A stretch of 64,000 nt of DNA from an uncultured Prevotellaceae bacterium. Its GTDB lineage: Bacteria > Bacteroidota > Bacteroidia > Bacteroidales > Bacteroidaceae. The notes under the pieces are model-generated. The model saw nothing but the letters and a program-made list of their open reading frames with translations, had not been told where the DNA came from and did not search any database. A program made the position numbers and the translations under genes. Location of the stretch: contig OMXS01000008.1 in NCBI GenBank assembly GCA_900315095.1, positions 1-64,000 on the forward strand. Reading direction: 5' to 3'. Positions 55,369-64,000 of the stretch are shown here, piece after piece (position 1 is the first letter of the stretch; the number at the start of each line of letters is the position of its first letter).

Positions 55369-56394
55369 TTAACGCGTAGTTCCTCTTACAACTAATCGTG
55401 TCCTCACCACTTTCTTCTCAATCTTACCAGAAGGAAGAAGTCCTTCGACGTGAGCCACAAGCACATCGACAGCTTCTTCTCCTACCATGTGCCCGCGCTG
55501 TTCGACGGTGGTAAGCATCGGGTCGCATGCCACGGCGCGTTCTCCGTTTGTGAATCCGCAGATGCTGACATCCTCTGGCACTTTGAACCCCATTCGCTTG
55601 GCGGTATATAGTATTCCGATGGCGGTGTCGTCGTTGATTGCAAAGAAAGCGTCGGGCCTGTCCTCGCGGCTTAACACCTCTGGTGTGAGCACTTCAGCAT
55701 CGGCGCGGTTGTCGCAGATGAACTCCAGCGACTCGTCTATTTGCAACCCGTGGCGCAGCAGAGCGTCGCGGTAACCGTTATAGCGGTTCTTTGAAATCTC
55801 GAGTTTCATCGAAGCGCCATAGAAAGCGATGCGTCTGCACCCTGTCTCTATGAGATGTGTCACAGCTGTAAATGCTCCCATGTAGTCGTCAACCACCACA
55901 CGGCTGGCATTAATGCCTGTGCAAATGCGGTCGTAGAACACCAAAGGCACTCCCATGTTGGTAAGTTTCTGGAAGTGATCGTATTCCACTGTGTCCTTCG
56001 CTTGTGACACAATGACTCCGCAGACGCGGTTTTCCATGAAGTGTTCGCATATGCGTTTCTCTAAGTCATATCGCTCCTCGCTTTGTGCCACCATGATATT
56101 GTAGCCGCGAATGCGTGCCTGTTCCTCGATGCCTGAAAGTATCGTGGAGAAGTAGTAGTGTGCTATCTGCGGTATAATCACGCCGATGATGTTCGAGGGT
56201 TTCACTCGGTTGTGGCGCAGTTGCTCTGCTGTGAGGTTCGGATAAAAGTTATGTTCGCGCGCAAACTTTTTGATGCGCTCCTTCTGTTCGGTGCTGATGC
56301 GCGGGCTGTCTTTCAATGCCCTTGACACCGTAGCCACCGAAACGCCCAGTTCGCGGGCAATATCTTTCATCGTGAATGAGGTGCTATCGTTCAT
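55369..56394 (-). CDS. LacI-family transcriptional regulator
   Basis: A 341-residue repressor or activator. The DNA-binding domain is at the N-terminus (TMKDIARELGVSVATVSRAL, hinge helix about residues 50-60), followed by a periplasmic-binding-protein-type sugar sensor (GVIIPQIAHYYFSTILSGIE ... VPEDVSICGFTNGE). It is divergent from the susC operon and upstream of the symporter gene. A perfect palindrome GCAAACGTTTGC at 56608-56619, the classical LacI-type site, lies in the shared region, so control of both sides is likely. Confidence 0.95.
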   Translation of the reverse strand: MNDSTSFTMKDIARELGVSVATVSRALKDSPRISTEQKERIKKFAREHNFYPNLTAEQLRHNRVKPSNIIGVIIPQIAHYYFSTILSGIEEQARIRGYNIMVAQSEERYDLEKRICEHFMENRVCGVIVSQAKDTVEYDHFQKLTNMGVPLVFYDRICTGINASRVVVDDYMGAFTAVTHLIETGCRRIAFYGASMKLEISKNRYNGYRDALLRHGLQIDESLEFICDNRADAEVLTPEVLSREDRPDAFFAINDDTAIGILYTAKRMGFKVPEDVSICGFTNGERAVACDPMLTTVEQRGHMVGEEAVDVLVAHVEGLLPSGKIEKKVVRTRLVVRGTTR

Positions 56395-56475
56395 AGGTTC
56401 CCTTTCGTTTAGAGCTTACAGTTTGTTGTTTTAGAGTTCAGGACTTATAGTTGGAGTTTAAAATGAGGTGATTTC

Positions 56476-56503
56476 GCTCAACACTCAACGCTCAACACCC
56501 AGC
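56476..56503. repeat. Intergenic low-complexity repeat (family C)
   Basis: CGCTCAACACTCAACGCTC then AACACCCAG, the same repeat text that is translated inside the acyltransferase at 30191-30278. It lies in the 425-bp region between lacI and susC. Confidence 0.75.
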
Positions 56504-56607
56504 ATATATTGCGTAACTGTTGCACAGTTTTTCATTCTTGGTTGCAAAATTATTAAAAGTTCAACAACTCGCGCGTACATTATATTTATTTATTAGAAAT
56601 AACTTGT

Positions 56608-56619
56608 GCAAACGTTTGC
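56608..56619. promoter_or_regulatory. LacI-family operator
   Basis: GCAAACGTTTGC is a perfect palindrome with the central CG of LacI/PurR-type operators. It lies 57 bp upstream of the susC -7 box, which would suit an activator role or a looped repressor. Confidence 0.75.
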
Positions 56620-56675
56620 GCGCAAAAATAATAAAAATAGTTGGCAAATTAAGTACAATGTAACACATTTAAAGT

Positions 56676-56683
56676 TAATTTTG
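56676..56683 (+). promoter_or_regulatory. -7 box of the susC operon
   Basis: TAATTTTG without a good -33 TTTG, as expected for a regulated promoter. The leader is about 130 nt and contains a GAGAC/GTCTC hairpin near 56730. Confidence 0.6.
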
Positions 56684-56819
56684 CAAAGTGAAACAACCCT
56701 TGTTGGCTTTTGACGAAAATAACAGGTGAGACTAAATGTCTCTAGAAACTTACCGAGACGAGACAAATAAGTAGAATAATAACTAATAAATATATCACTA
56801 ACTTAAAAAACAATGTATA

Positions 56820-59800
56820 ATGATGAAGCAGGTAAAAATTAGAATTCCTATGCGAGTTCTTTCCCTCTTGTTAGGGTTATTCCTATCTGTCGGGGCCTTC
56901 GCACAGTCGAACACTGTGACAGGTCAAGTCAAGGATGCTACCGGCGAACCAGTGATTGGCGCTACTGTCCGCATTGACGGTCAGAACGGCGGTGCCATCA
57001 CCGACTTCGATGGTAACTTCACTATTGAAGCTCCAGCAGGAGCCACTCTGACGATTTCGTATATCGGTTATCAGGACGCAAAGGTTACGGCGTCGCCACA
57101 CATGGTGGTAACGCTGCAAGAGGATGCTGCCCAGAGCCTTAATGAAGTTGTCGTTATCGGTTATGGCGCTGTTAAGAAGAGCGACCTTACCGGTAGCGTT
57201 ACGGCACTTAAGCCAGACTCTAAGAACAAGGGCCTTGTAGTTAATGCACAGGATCTTCTCCAAGGTAAGGTAGCAGGTGTGAATATCACTAGCGACGGTG
57301 GTACACCTGGTGGCGGCGCTGAAATCCGCATCCGTGGAGGTTCTTCACTTAGTGCAAGTAACAAGCCTCTTATCGTTATCGATGGTATCGCTATGGATAA
57401 CGAAGGAGTTAAAGGTCTTGCCAACCCTTTGTCATTGGTTAACCCACAGGACATCGAGTCTTTCAACGTATTGAAGGACGCTTCTGCCACCGCTATCTAC
57501 GGTAGCCGTGGTTCTAATGGTGTTATCATCATCACGACAAAGAAGGGTCGTCGTAGCCTTGAGGTTTCATACAATGGTAGTGTAACCATGAGTATGAAGA
57601 AGAAAACTGTAGACGTGATGGACGGTGACCAGTATCGTGAGTTCGTAAGAAACACATTCGGTGAGGGCAGCGCAGCATGGAACGTACTTGGTACGGCTAA
57701 TACTGACTGGCAGGAAGAGATTTATCGTACTGCAATCAGCCAAGACCACAACGTCTCTTTGTCAGGAACTTTGTCGTCAGTGCTTCCTTATCGTGTAAGT
57801 GTTGGCTACACAGGACAGCAAGGTATCGTGAAAACCAGTAAGTTCGACCGTTACACGGCATCTCTGAACCTCAGTCCTTCACTCCTTCAGGACCACTTGA
57901 AGATTAACCTTAACGGTAAGGGAATGTGGGCAAAGTCTCGCTATGCTGACGGCGCAGCAATTGGTGCTGCCCTTTGGTTCGACCCGACACAGAGTCCGTA
58001 TGACAACACTTCAGCAGACGCTGCCAACTTTGGCAACTTCTTCGAGTGGAAGTCTGACGGTACAGCTCTTAACGATCCGACATGGCCAAACACTTATTAT
58101 TCTCTTGCAACGAAGAACCCGTTGGCAATACTTGAACTGAAAGACGATACTGCTATCAGCCGCGACTTCATTGGAAGTGCCGATGTTGACTATCAGATTC
58201 ATGGTTTCGAGGATCTCCGCTTGCACATGACAGCAGGTGCTGACATATCGAGCGGTCGTCAGACAACTGATGTGCTGCCTTCTAACCCTCTGGCTATCTA
58301 TTATGGTTCAACGGGCAGCGACAGAATTACAAAGCGCAACTTGCAGTTCAGTGCTTATGCACAATACTATCATGACTTCAATGATGCTGCAAAGAACCAC
58401 TTTGACATCATGGCAGGTTACGAGTGGCAGCACTTCTGGCGCTCACAAAGCAAACGCTATTTCCAGTACTATCCTTCTACAAATCCTCTGGCAGGCCAGA
58501 TATACTCTGACTCAGGCGTTGACTACAATGGCGACGGCGTTCTCGAAGACTATCGCTTCAAGACAGAGAGTTACCTCGTTTCTTTCTTCGGTCGTGCCAA
58601 CTGGAGCCTCATGGATGGTCGTTACATGTTGACAGGTACTGTTCGTCGTGATGGTTCTTCACGTTTCAAAGAGCACTGGGATACATTCCCATCGTTCGCT
58701 TTTGCATGGAAGATTAAGGACGAGAACAAGTTCCGTGAGATCGACTGGCTGTCAGACCTTAAGTTGCGTGTTGGCTGGGGTATCACAGGTCAGCAGGACA
58801 TCAACCAGGGTGACTATCCATATTTCGCAATATATCAGGCAAACTCTGGACAGGGTAGCCTCTATCCTTTGATTCCTGGTGTTGTGATGGTACGTCCTAA
58901 CGAGTATAACCCAGACCTTAAGTGGGAGAAGACAACAACTTACAACCTTGGTCTTGACTTCGGTTTCTTCAACCAGAAACTGTCAGGAAGCATTGACTGG
59001 TATCTGCGTAAGACCACTGACCTTATTAATAAGGCAACTGTTCCTGCAGGAACAAACTTCCGCAACCAGGTGATTTCTAACATCGGTTCGCTGCAAAACA
59101 TTGGTACTGAGGTTACATTGAACTGGCGTGCCATTGACACCAAGGACTGGCACTGGCTCCTTTCTTATAACTTCACATATAATGCCAACAAGATTACCAA
59201 GTTGACTGGTGGCGATGACGAGAACTACTACGTTCCTACAGGCGGTGTTTCAGCAGGAACAGGTAACACATGTCAGGCTCATGCTGTTGGACATCCAGCA
59301 AGTGCATTCTTTGTTTACCAGCAGGCTTACGATGAGGCCGGAAAGCCTATAGAGGGTGTTGTTGTTGACCGTAACGCTGACGGACAGATCACACCAGACG
59401 ACCTTTACTTCTACAAGAGCCCGATGGCCCCTGTTACAATGGGCCTCTCTTCACGTCTTGAGTGGAGAAACTTCGACTTCGGTTTCTCTCTCCGTGCAAG
59501 CCTTGGCAACTATGTGTTCAACGATCTTGCAGCAGGCACATCTAATGTTGGTTCAGGAGAAATCTTCGGTAACAGCATTTATATGACAAACCGTCCAATA
59601 GCAGCCATCGAAGACGGATGGTCTACATACAACCAGCATGCAATGCTTTCTGACCGTTGGGTGCAGAACGGTTCGTTCCTAAAGTGTGACAATATCACTC
59701 TGGGTTATAGCTTTGCTGACCTCTTCCGCGCTGGCAACTGGCAAGGCGTGAGTGGACGTGTCTATGCAACTGCCTCTAACGTGTTCACTATTACAAAGTA

Positions 59801-59894
59801 TGACGGTATTGACCCAGAGGTGTTCGGTGGAATTGACAACAACATCTATCCACGTCCAATCTCTTTCATTCTTGGTCTTAACCTCAACTTCTAA
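56820..59894 (+). CDS. SusC/RagA-family TonB-linked outer-membrane transporter
   Basis: A 1024-residue outer-membrane channel that imports oligosaccharides using TonB energy, working under a SusD lid. The signal peptide (VLSLLLGLFLSVGAFAQ) is followed by a carboxypeptidase-regulatory-like domain (NTVTGQVKDATGEPVIGATV), a TonB-box-like segment (EVVVIGYGAVKKSDLTGSV), the plug (IRIRGGSSLSASNKPLIVID), and a 22-strand barrel ending ISFILGLNLNF. It is the first gene of the plus-strand operon and is immediately followed by susD, susE and a further lipoprotein gene. The N-terminus has no FecR-type signalling extension, consistent with LacI-type control. Confidence 0.97.
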   Translation: MMKQVKIRIPMRVLSLLLGLFLSVGAFAQSNTVTGQVKDATGEPVIGATVRIDGQNGGAITDFDGNFTIEAPAGATLTISYIGYQDAKVTASPHMVVTLQEDAAQSLNEVVVIGYGAVKKSDLTGSVTALKPDSKNKGLVVNAQDLLQGKVAGVNITSDGGTPGGGAEIRIRGGSSLSASNKPLIVIDGIAMDNEGVKGLANPLSLVNPQDIESFNVLKDASATAIYGSRGSNGVIIITTKKGRRSLEVSYNGSVTMSMKKKTVDVMDGDQYREFVRNTFGEGSAAWNVLGTANTDWQEEIYRTAISQDHNVSLSGTLSSVLPYRVSVGYTGQQGIVKTSKFDRYTASLNLSPSLLQDHLKINLNGKGMWAKSRYADGAAIGAALWFDPTQSPYDNTSADAANFGNFFEWKSDGTALNDPTWPNTYYSLATKNPLAILELKDDTAISRDFIGSADVDYQIHGFEDLRLHMTAGADISSGRQTTDVLPSNPLAIYYGSTGSDRITKRNLQFSAYAQYYHDFNDAAKNHFDIMAGYEWQHFWRSQSKRYFQYYPSTNPLAGQIYSDSGVDYNGDGVLEDYRFKTESYLVSFFGRANWSLMDGRYMLTGTVRRDGSSRFKEHWDTFPSFAFAWKIKDENKFREIDWLSDLKLRVGWGITGQQDINQGDYPYFAIYQANSGQGSLYPLIPGVVMVRPNEYNPDLKWEKTTTYNLGLDFGFFNQKLSGSIDWYLRKTTDLINKATVPAGTNFRNQVISNIGSLQNIGTEVTLNWRAIDTKDWHWLLSYNFTYNANKITKLTGGDDENYYVPTGGVSAGTGNTCQAHAVGHPASAFFVYQQAYDEAGKPIEGVVVDRNADGQITPDDLYFYKSPMAPVTMGLSSRLEWRNFDFGFSLRASLGNYVFNDLAAGTSNVGSGEIFGNSIYMTNRPIAAIEDGWSTYNQHAMLSDRWVQNGSFLKCDNITLGYSFADLFRAGNWQGVSGRVYATASNVFTITKYDGIDPEVFGGIDNNIYPRPISFILGLNLNF

Positions 59895-59941
59895 ATAAAA
59901 TTAGAAACTTAGGAACTAAAAACTTAAGAACTTTGAAACTT

Positions 59942-61576
59942 ATGAAAAAGTCTATTAAATATATATTCTCGGCAGCAGCATTGGCACTTGCTTTGGGTAC
60001 CACGTCGTGTACAGGAGACTTGGACGTAACCCCAATCGACCCGAACCTTCAGACTGGAGATAAAATCAGTCCTGACGCGCTGCTGAACAAATGTTATGGC
60101 GTAATGGCACTTGCAGGACAGACAGGTCCCGATGGTGACAGCGACGTTGACGGTATTGACGGCGGTACCTCGGGTTACTACCGCCAGTTGTGGAACTCTA
60201 ACGAACTCACCACTGACGAGGCAATCTGCGGTTGGGGTGACACAGGTATCTATCCTTTCTGTATCAATGCAATAGACAAGAGCCACCCTATGCTCCGTGG
60301 TTTCTATTACAGACTCTATGTTGCAATTGCTTTCTGTAACCAGTATCTTGAGGAATTCAGCGATTATGACGCAACAAAGACTGCAGAGGTTCGTTTCCTC
60401 CGTGCTCTTGACTATTACTTCCTCTTGGATGGTTATGGCAATGTTCCTTTCACTCTTCATGTAACATCGGCAAAACCAACGCAGATTCAGCGTGCTGACC
60501 TCTATGAATGGCTGGAGCAGGAGTTGCTTGAGATTGAGCCTCTTCTTAGCGATGCAAAGGCAAAGACCTCAAGTGATGCCAACTATGGTCGTGTTGATAA
60601 AGCAGCTGCATGGTTCCTTCTCATGCGTCTCTATCTGAACGCAGAGGTTTACACTGGCACCCCACAGTGGAGTAAGGCAGCAGAGTATGCTCAGAAGGTT
60701 ATGAATTCTGACTATAAACTCTATACCAACGATAAGGGAAACTATAGTGCATATGCACAGCTATTCATGGGTGACAATGGCGAGAACGGTGCTTCTGTAG
60801 AGGCTGTGTTCCCAATCCTTCAGGATGGTCTTACAACTCAGTCTTATGGTACTTCAACATTCCTTATGGCTGGTTCTATCGACGCTAATGTTCATATCTT
60901 CAGTTCCGATGTAAAGGGTGGCAACTCTTCAGAGGGTTGGGGCGGTAACCGCATGCGTCCAGACCTTGTTGCTAAGTTCTTCCCAAACAACGACGCTCCT
61001 AATGTGGCAGCATACGCTATGCCAGAGGCAGCAGGTGACGACCGTGCGATGTTCGACGGTGAGGGACGCGAGGTTGATGGAACCGAGACACTTGCTGATA
61101 TCAACTCTGAAGGACACTTTGTTCGTGGTTTTGCTGTTTGCAAGTTCAATAACTTCAATACAGCAGGTGCCGCTGGTCATGGTTCTAAGTATAGCGATGC
61201 AGATGTGTTCCTCTTCCGTGTTGCTGAGGCTTACCTCACTTATGCTGAGGCTACAGCACGTCAGAATGGCGGAACTGTTACTTCTGATGGCTTGAATGCA
61301 ATCAACGCACTGCGCAGCCGCGCTCATGCAGAGACAAAGGCAAACTTCACTCTGAACGAGATATGCGACGAATGGAGCCGCGAACTCTATTATGAGGCAG
61401 TCCGTCGTCCTACTCTTATCCGTTTCGGTCGTTACGCAGGCAATGTGAACTACAACTGGTCATGGAAAGGTGGCGTGAAGAGTGGTCGCAACATATCTGC
61501 TCACCTCTCTCTCTTCCCAATCCCGGAGACCGACCTCATTGCTAATGGTAATCTCGTGCAGAATCCTGGATATTAA
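59942..61576 (+). CDS. SusD/RagB-family glycan-binding lipoprotein
   Basis: Surface lipoprotein of 544 residues that forms the lid of the SusC channel and binds oligosaccharide. The signal peptide ends at a lipobox (ALALGTTSC), with Cys as the lipidation site. TPR-type helical repeats are seen (FLRALDYYFLLDGYGNVPF), and the C-terminal FPIPETDLIANGNLVQNPGY is the classic SusD ending. I chose the ATG at 59942 rather than the TTG at 59933. It follows susC by 47 nt; the gap is a run of GAAACTTAGGAACTAAAAAC-like repeats. Confidence 0.97.
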   Translation: MKKSIKYIFSAAALALALGTTSCTGDLDVTPIDPNLQTGDKISPDALLNKCYGVMALAGQTGPDGDSDVDGIDGGTSGYYRQLWNSNELTTDEAICGWGDTGIYPFCINAIDKSHPMLRGFYYRLYVAIAFCNQYLEEFSDYDATKTAEVRFLRALDYYFLLDGYGNVPFTLHVTSAKPTQIQRADLYEWLEQELLEIEPLLSDAKAKTSSDANYGRVDKAAAWFLLMRLYLNAEVYTGTPQWSKAAEYAQKVMNSDYKLYTNDKGNYSAYAQLFMGDNGENGASVEAVFPILQDGLTTQSYGTSTFLMAGSIDANVHIFSSDVKGGNSSEGWGGNRMRPDLVAKFFPNNDAPNVAAYAMPEAAGDDRAMFDGEGREVDGTETLADINSEGHFVRGFAVCKFNNFNTAGAAGHGSKYSDADVFLFRVAEAYLTYAEATARQNGGTVTSDGLNAINALRSRAHAETKANFTLNEICDEWSRELYYEAVRRPTLIRFGRYAGNVNYNWSWKGGVKSGRNISAHLSLFPIPETDLIANGNLVQNPGY

Positions 61577-61603
61577 AACAATAACAAATAAAGCATATTC
61601 ATT

Positions 61604-62809
61604 ATGAAAAATATAATCAAGTCAACATTGCTGCTGCTTTGCAGTGTGTGCATGTTCACTGCATGTAACGACGACCTTGACCACAACCCTGTGCTTCAGT
61701 CGCCTACTACATTCAAACTGAACAATCCTGCTTACGCAGCCATTGTAACCGATTTGGCATCTTCGACCTCCCTTCCTTTCACATGGTCACAGCCAGATTA
61801 TGGTTTCCCTGTTGCTGCAGAGTATGAACTTCAGGTGTCAACAAAAAACGACTGGAGCATTTCTGACGCTCAAGCTGCTGCTGATGAGTCGGGTGAGACC
61901 ATCCCTACCTATGTCAGCGTTGGTACTCCTACTGGAGAATGTGCTACATCTATTGATGCTGCTGACGTGGCTAAGGCTATGCAGCAGATGGAACAGTGGC
62001 CTGAAGGTCAGGTTCCGTCAACACAGGTGCTCTATGTGCGTGCAACTTCTACGCTTGCCGGAAATACCATCTACTCTAACGTAGTAGAGATAAACACCGT
62101 TCCTTATTATGTAGAGCTTAAGGATGCCGCACCTCTGTTGTGGTATGCTGTTGGTAGCTTTATCGGCGGTGGTTGGGGTAATGGCGCCGACCAGATTGGT
62201 AATGGTCTGATGCCTATGTTCCCGGCTAAGGACGCAGAGTTCGACAAGAAGACAGGTCTTGGCATTATCGACCTCACATTCTACATTCCTGAGGGCGGTC
62301 AGTTCAAGTTCGTTCAGATACCAGGTAACTGGGATATCCAGAAGAATTATGCAGATTTCTTCGGTGATGGAACCAACGAATATTTCGAGTCCAACAGCGA
62401 CGGAAACCTCTGCCTTAAGGAAGGCAAGGCAGGTTACTATGTAGCAACCTTCAACACTGCTAACGATGAGATTTCTATCGAACCTGCTACAGGTATCAAG
62501 GGCACTGTTTACAACTCTATTGCAATGCCTGGTTCACACAACGAATGGAATGCGGCATCCACTACCGATGCGCTTACACTCTGCGGTATGAAAGACGGCG
62601 GTGAAAGCCACATCTGGATGGGCAACTTCAAGCTCAGTGCTTGCGAACTTAAGTTTGCTGCTAACGGCAACTGGGATGTTAACTGGGGTGCTGCAGGATT
62701 CCCATACGGCGTTGGCGTACAGAATGGAAGCAATATTCCTGTATCAGAAGGTGATTACACCGTATTCTTGAACGACCTCACAGGTCAGTATATGTTTATC
62801 AGTAAATAA
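61604..62809 (+). CDS. SusE-domain outer-membrane lipoprotein
   Basis: A 401-residue surface lipoprotein (lipobox CSVCMFTAC) with an N-terminal SusE domain (LNNPAYAAIVTDL, LPFTWSQPDYGFPVAAEYEL) and C-terminal starch-binding-like modules (GHSN-type: MPGSHNEWNA; IPGNWDIQ). Proteins of this type bind glycan outside the cell and help SusC/D. The gene is 27 nt after susD. Its presence favours a starch, maltodextrin or similar glucan as the target of the locus, although other glucans cannot be excluded. Confidence 0.9.
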   Translation: MKNIIKSTLLLLCSVCMFTACNDDLDHNPVLQSPTTFKLNNPAYAAIVTDLASSTSLPFTWSQPDYGFPVAAEYELQVSTKNDWSISDAQAAADESGETIPTYVSVGTPTGECATSIDAADVAKAMQQMEQWPEGQVPSTQVLYVRATSTLAGNTIYSNVVEINTVPYYVELKDAAPLLWYAVGSFIGGGWGNGADQIGNGLMPMFPAKDAEFDKKTGLGIIDLTFYIPEGGQFKFVQIPGNWDIQKNYADFFGDGTNEYFESNSDGNLCLKEGKAGYYVATFNTANDEISIEPATGIKGTVYNSIAMPGSHNEWNAASTTDALTLCGMKDGGESHIWMGNFKLSACELKFAANGNWDVNWGAAGFPYGVGVQNGSNIPVSEGDYTVFLNDLTGQYMFISK

Positions 62810-62824
62810 AAAACAGATTGCCTT

Positions 62825-62846
62825 GCCGCCTACTTGTTTAGGCGGC
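62825..62846 (+). terminator. Hairpin between susE and the next lipoprotein gene
   Basis: GCCGCCTA and TAGGCGGC pair around a 6-nt loop; no T-tract follows. It is more likely an attenuating or RNA-stabilising hairpin than a full stop. Confidence 0.55.
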
Positions 62847-62873
62847 GGGCATACTAAAAACAATATCTGAAAT

Positions 62874-64000
62874 ATGAAGAAATTTATGACAATGCTCAGC
62901 GCAGTCCTGCTTCTCGTAGGATGTTCTGGCAATGAATATGAAGACTGGCAGTCACCACAGAGCCACGAAGCAGAGGATGCTATCGTAATACCAGGCTTAT
63001 CGGCTTCTGCAGTTGATGTAATCAACTTCAACGATGTCACACTCTCTGACGATTTTGACCTTATCGCTTATACCCTTTCTGGCAATCTGCCCGATGGCTT
63101 CTCTGTCATGAAGGCTATAATGGAATTTGATGGTGCCACAATAGATGCCAATGCGGAAGGCAAGGTGTCGAGCAAAGCCCTCTGCGATTATTTCGGTTCT
63201 GTATATGGCGTTCGTCCTGTGGAGCGTGAGGCAAATGCAAAGGTAATCCTCAATGTGATGGTTAACGGTGTGGCAACAAATGTTGATGCTGGCACAATCA
63301 CTGTGAAGGCCATCCCGCAGGCACCAGAGATTGAGAGCAATTACTACATCACTGGTACAATAAATGGCTGGAAAAACTCTGACAATACCTACGTTGTTAC
63401 CAACGACGGCAGCGATCCTTATGAGAACCCGACATTCGGTATCACCATCAGTGTTGATAAACTTCAGGGCAATGCGCTCGAGTTCAAACTCACACCAGAA
63501 TCAAAGATAGGTACAGAAGACTGGAACAGTTGTCTTGCTGCAGCCAATGAGGAAGGCAAGTTCAACTACAACAACGTTGGCGGCAACTTCTGGGTTCCCG
63601 CAGCACCGGCAGAGGCTAAGTATCTGCGCCTTACCTTCAACATGCTCGACCAGACTTGGTCTTACGAATATATAGCATTTGCACCATTTATCTATGAGAT
63701 AGGCAATGAAGGTGGTTGGTCGGAGAATCATCCGCTGGCAAGCAATGGTGACGGCACATATACCGGTTTTGTTTATCTCAACGGCGAGTTCAAGTTCAAG
63801 CCTAATGCTGACAACTGGACTGACGACTGGGAGTGGGACGGCGATGGCAAGATTAGCGTCAACGGTCAGGGCAACGTGCCTGCTGCAACAGGTCTCCACC
63901 GTATTGATGTTGACATTGTCAACCTCACTTACACCCTCTCTAAGATTGACTTCGTCGATATGATTGGCGATGCCACAGCAGGAGGATGGAATAACGGTAC
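62874..64000 (+). CDS. SusE/SusF-like glycan-binding lipoprotein (3' partial)
   Basis: The frame is open from the ATG at 62874 to the window edge (375 complete codons). A lipoprotein signal ends in AVLLLVGCSG. A SusE-like N-terminal part (VDVINFNDVTLSDDFDLIAY) and at least two starch-binding-module-like segments follow (YYITGTINGWKNSDN; IYEIGNEGGWSENHPL; a third may begin at DMIGDATAGGWNN). It is probably the SusF-type partner that binds polysaccharide on the surface. Later genes of the locus, presumably glycoside hydrolases, lie outside the window. Confidence 0.85.
   Translation, partial: MKKFMTMLSAVLLLVGCSGNEYEDWQSPQSHEAEDAIVIPGLSASAVDVINFNDVTLSDDFDLIAYTLSGNLPDGFSVMKAIMEFDGATIDANAEGKVSSKALCDYFGSVYGVRPVEREANAKVILNVMVNGVATNVDAGTITVKAIPQAPEIESNYYITGTINGWKNSDNTYVVTNDGSDPYENPTFGITISVDKLQGNALEFKLTPESKIGTEDWNSCLAAANEEGKFNYNNVGGNFWVPAAPAEAKYLRLTFNMLDQTWSYEYIAFAPFIYEIGNEGGWSENHPLASNGDGTYTGFVYLNGEFKFKPNADNWTDDWEWDGDGKISVNGQGNVPAATGLHRIDVDIVNLTYTLSKIDFVDMIGDATAGGWNNG

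Overview
The window looks like a chromosomal segment of a member of the Bacteroidales, most likely a Prevotella-type (Prevotellaceae) genome. The grounds are a SusC/SusD/SusE lipoprotein locus, type III glutamine synthetase, LL-diaminopimelate aminotransferase, and promoters of the Bacteroidetes form TTTG-N19-TAnnTTTG (five exact matches). Secreted proteins also end in a Bacteroidetes sorting-like tail. The genus is an inference; no rRNA gene is present to anchor it. I see no tRNA or rRNA genes, CRISPR array, insertion sequence or prophage.

Layout. 1-0.6 kb: end of a cytochrome c biogenesis gene. 0.8-4.5 kb: secreted SGNH esterase, two small proteins, and a candidate small transcript encoding 21 residues. 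4.6-6.7 kb: two overlapping glycosyltransferase genes. 6.8-27.7 kb: a nitrogen-assimilation and glutamine-use supercluster. On the minus strand is gltB-gltD-dapL-glnN (one apparent operon). Divergent from it are glnK-amtB-porin-like protein, then pyrG, a PurF-type amidotransferase, a CarA/half-CarB fusion and asnB. Ammonia is taken up by AmtB, sensed by PII, fixed by GSIII/GOGAT, and the amide nitrogen is passed to CTP, phosphoribosylamine, carbamoyl phosphate and asparagine.

27.9-42.5 kb: a membrane sulfatase-fold transferase, an acyltransferase, a GH53 galactanase, secreted proteins of unknown role, an ABC exporter, NAD kinase, a DJ-1 protein, IspD, RecG and an M23/LysM peptidase. 42.6-53.7 kb: surface-polysaccharide genes, including LicD, an IspD/TarI-like cytidylyltransferase, an epimerase, glycosyltransferases, a flippase, a UbiA-type prenyltransferase resembling decaprenyl-phosphate phosphoribosyltransferase, a HAD phosphatase, an acyltransferase and a PAP2 phosphatase. 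53.9 kb to the end: a polysaccharide utilisation locus with a sugar symporter, a LacI regulator, SusC, SusD and two SusE-like lipoproteins, the last cut by the window edge.

The most unusual content is repetitive. (1) Several low-complexity or palindromic repeat families that lie between genes also occur in frame inside conserved enzymes (GltD, PurF, CarA, AsnB twice, IspD, an acyltransferase). (2) Four intergenic arrays have a period of 22 bp (two of them exactly), each built on its own sequence; in two arrays the unit is a palindrome. (3) A 151-bp element occurs twice, 85% identical without gaps, in the same orientation and 33-37 nt before the start codon of two unrelated genes, with a conserved hairpin whose loop varies. 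Carbamoyl phosphate synthetase is also unusual: the large-subunit part stops after its first half and is fused to the small subunit.
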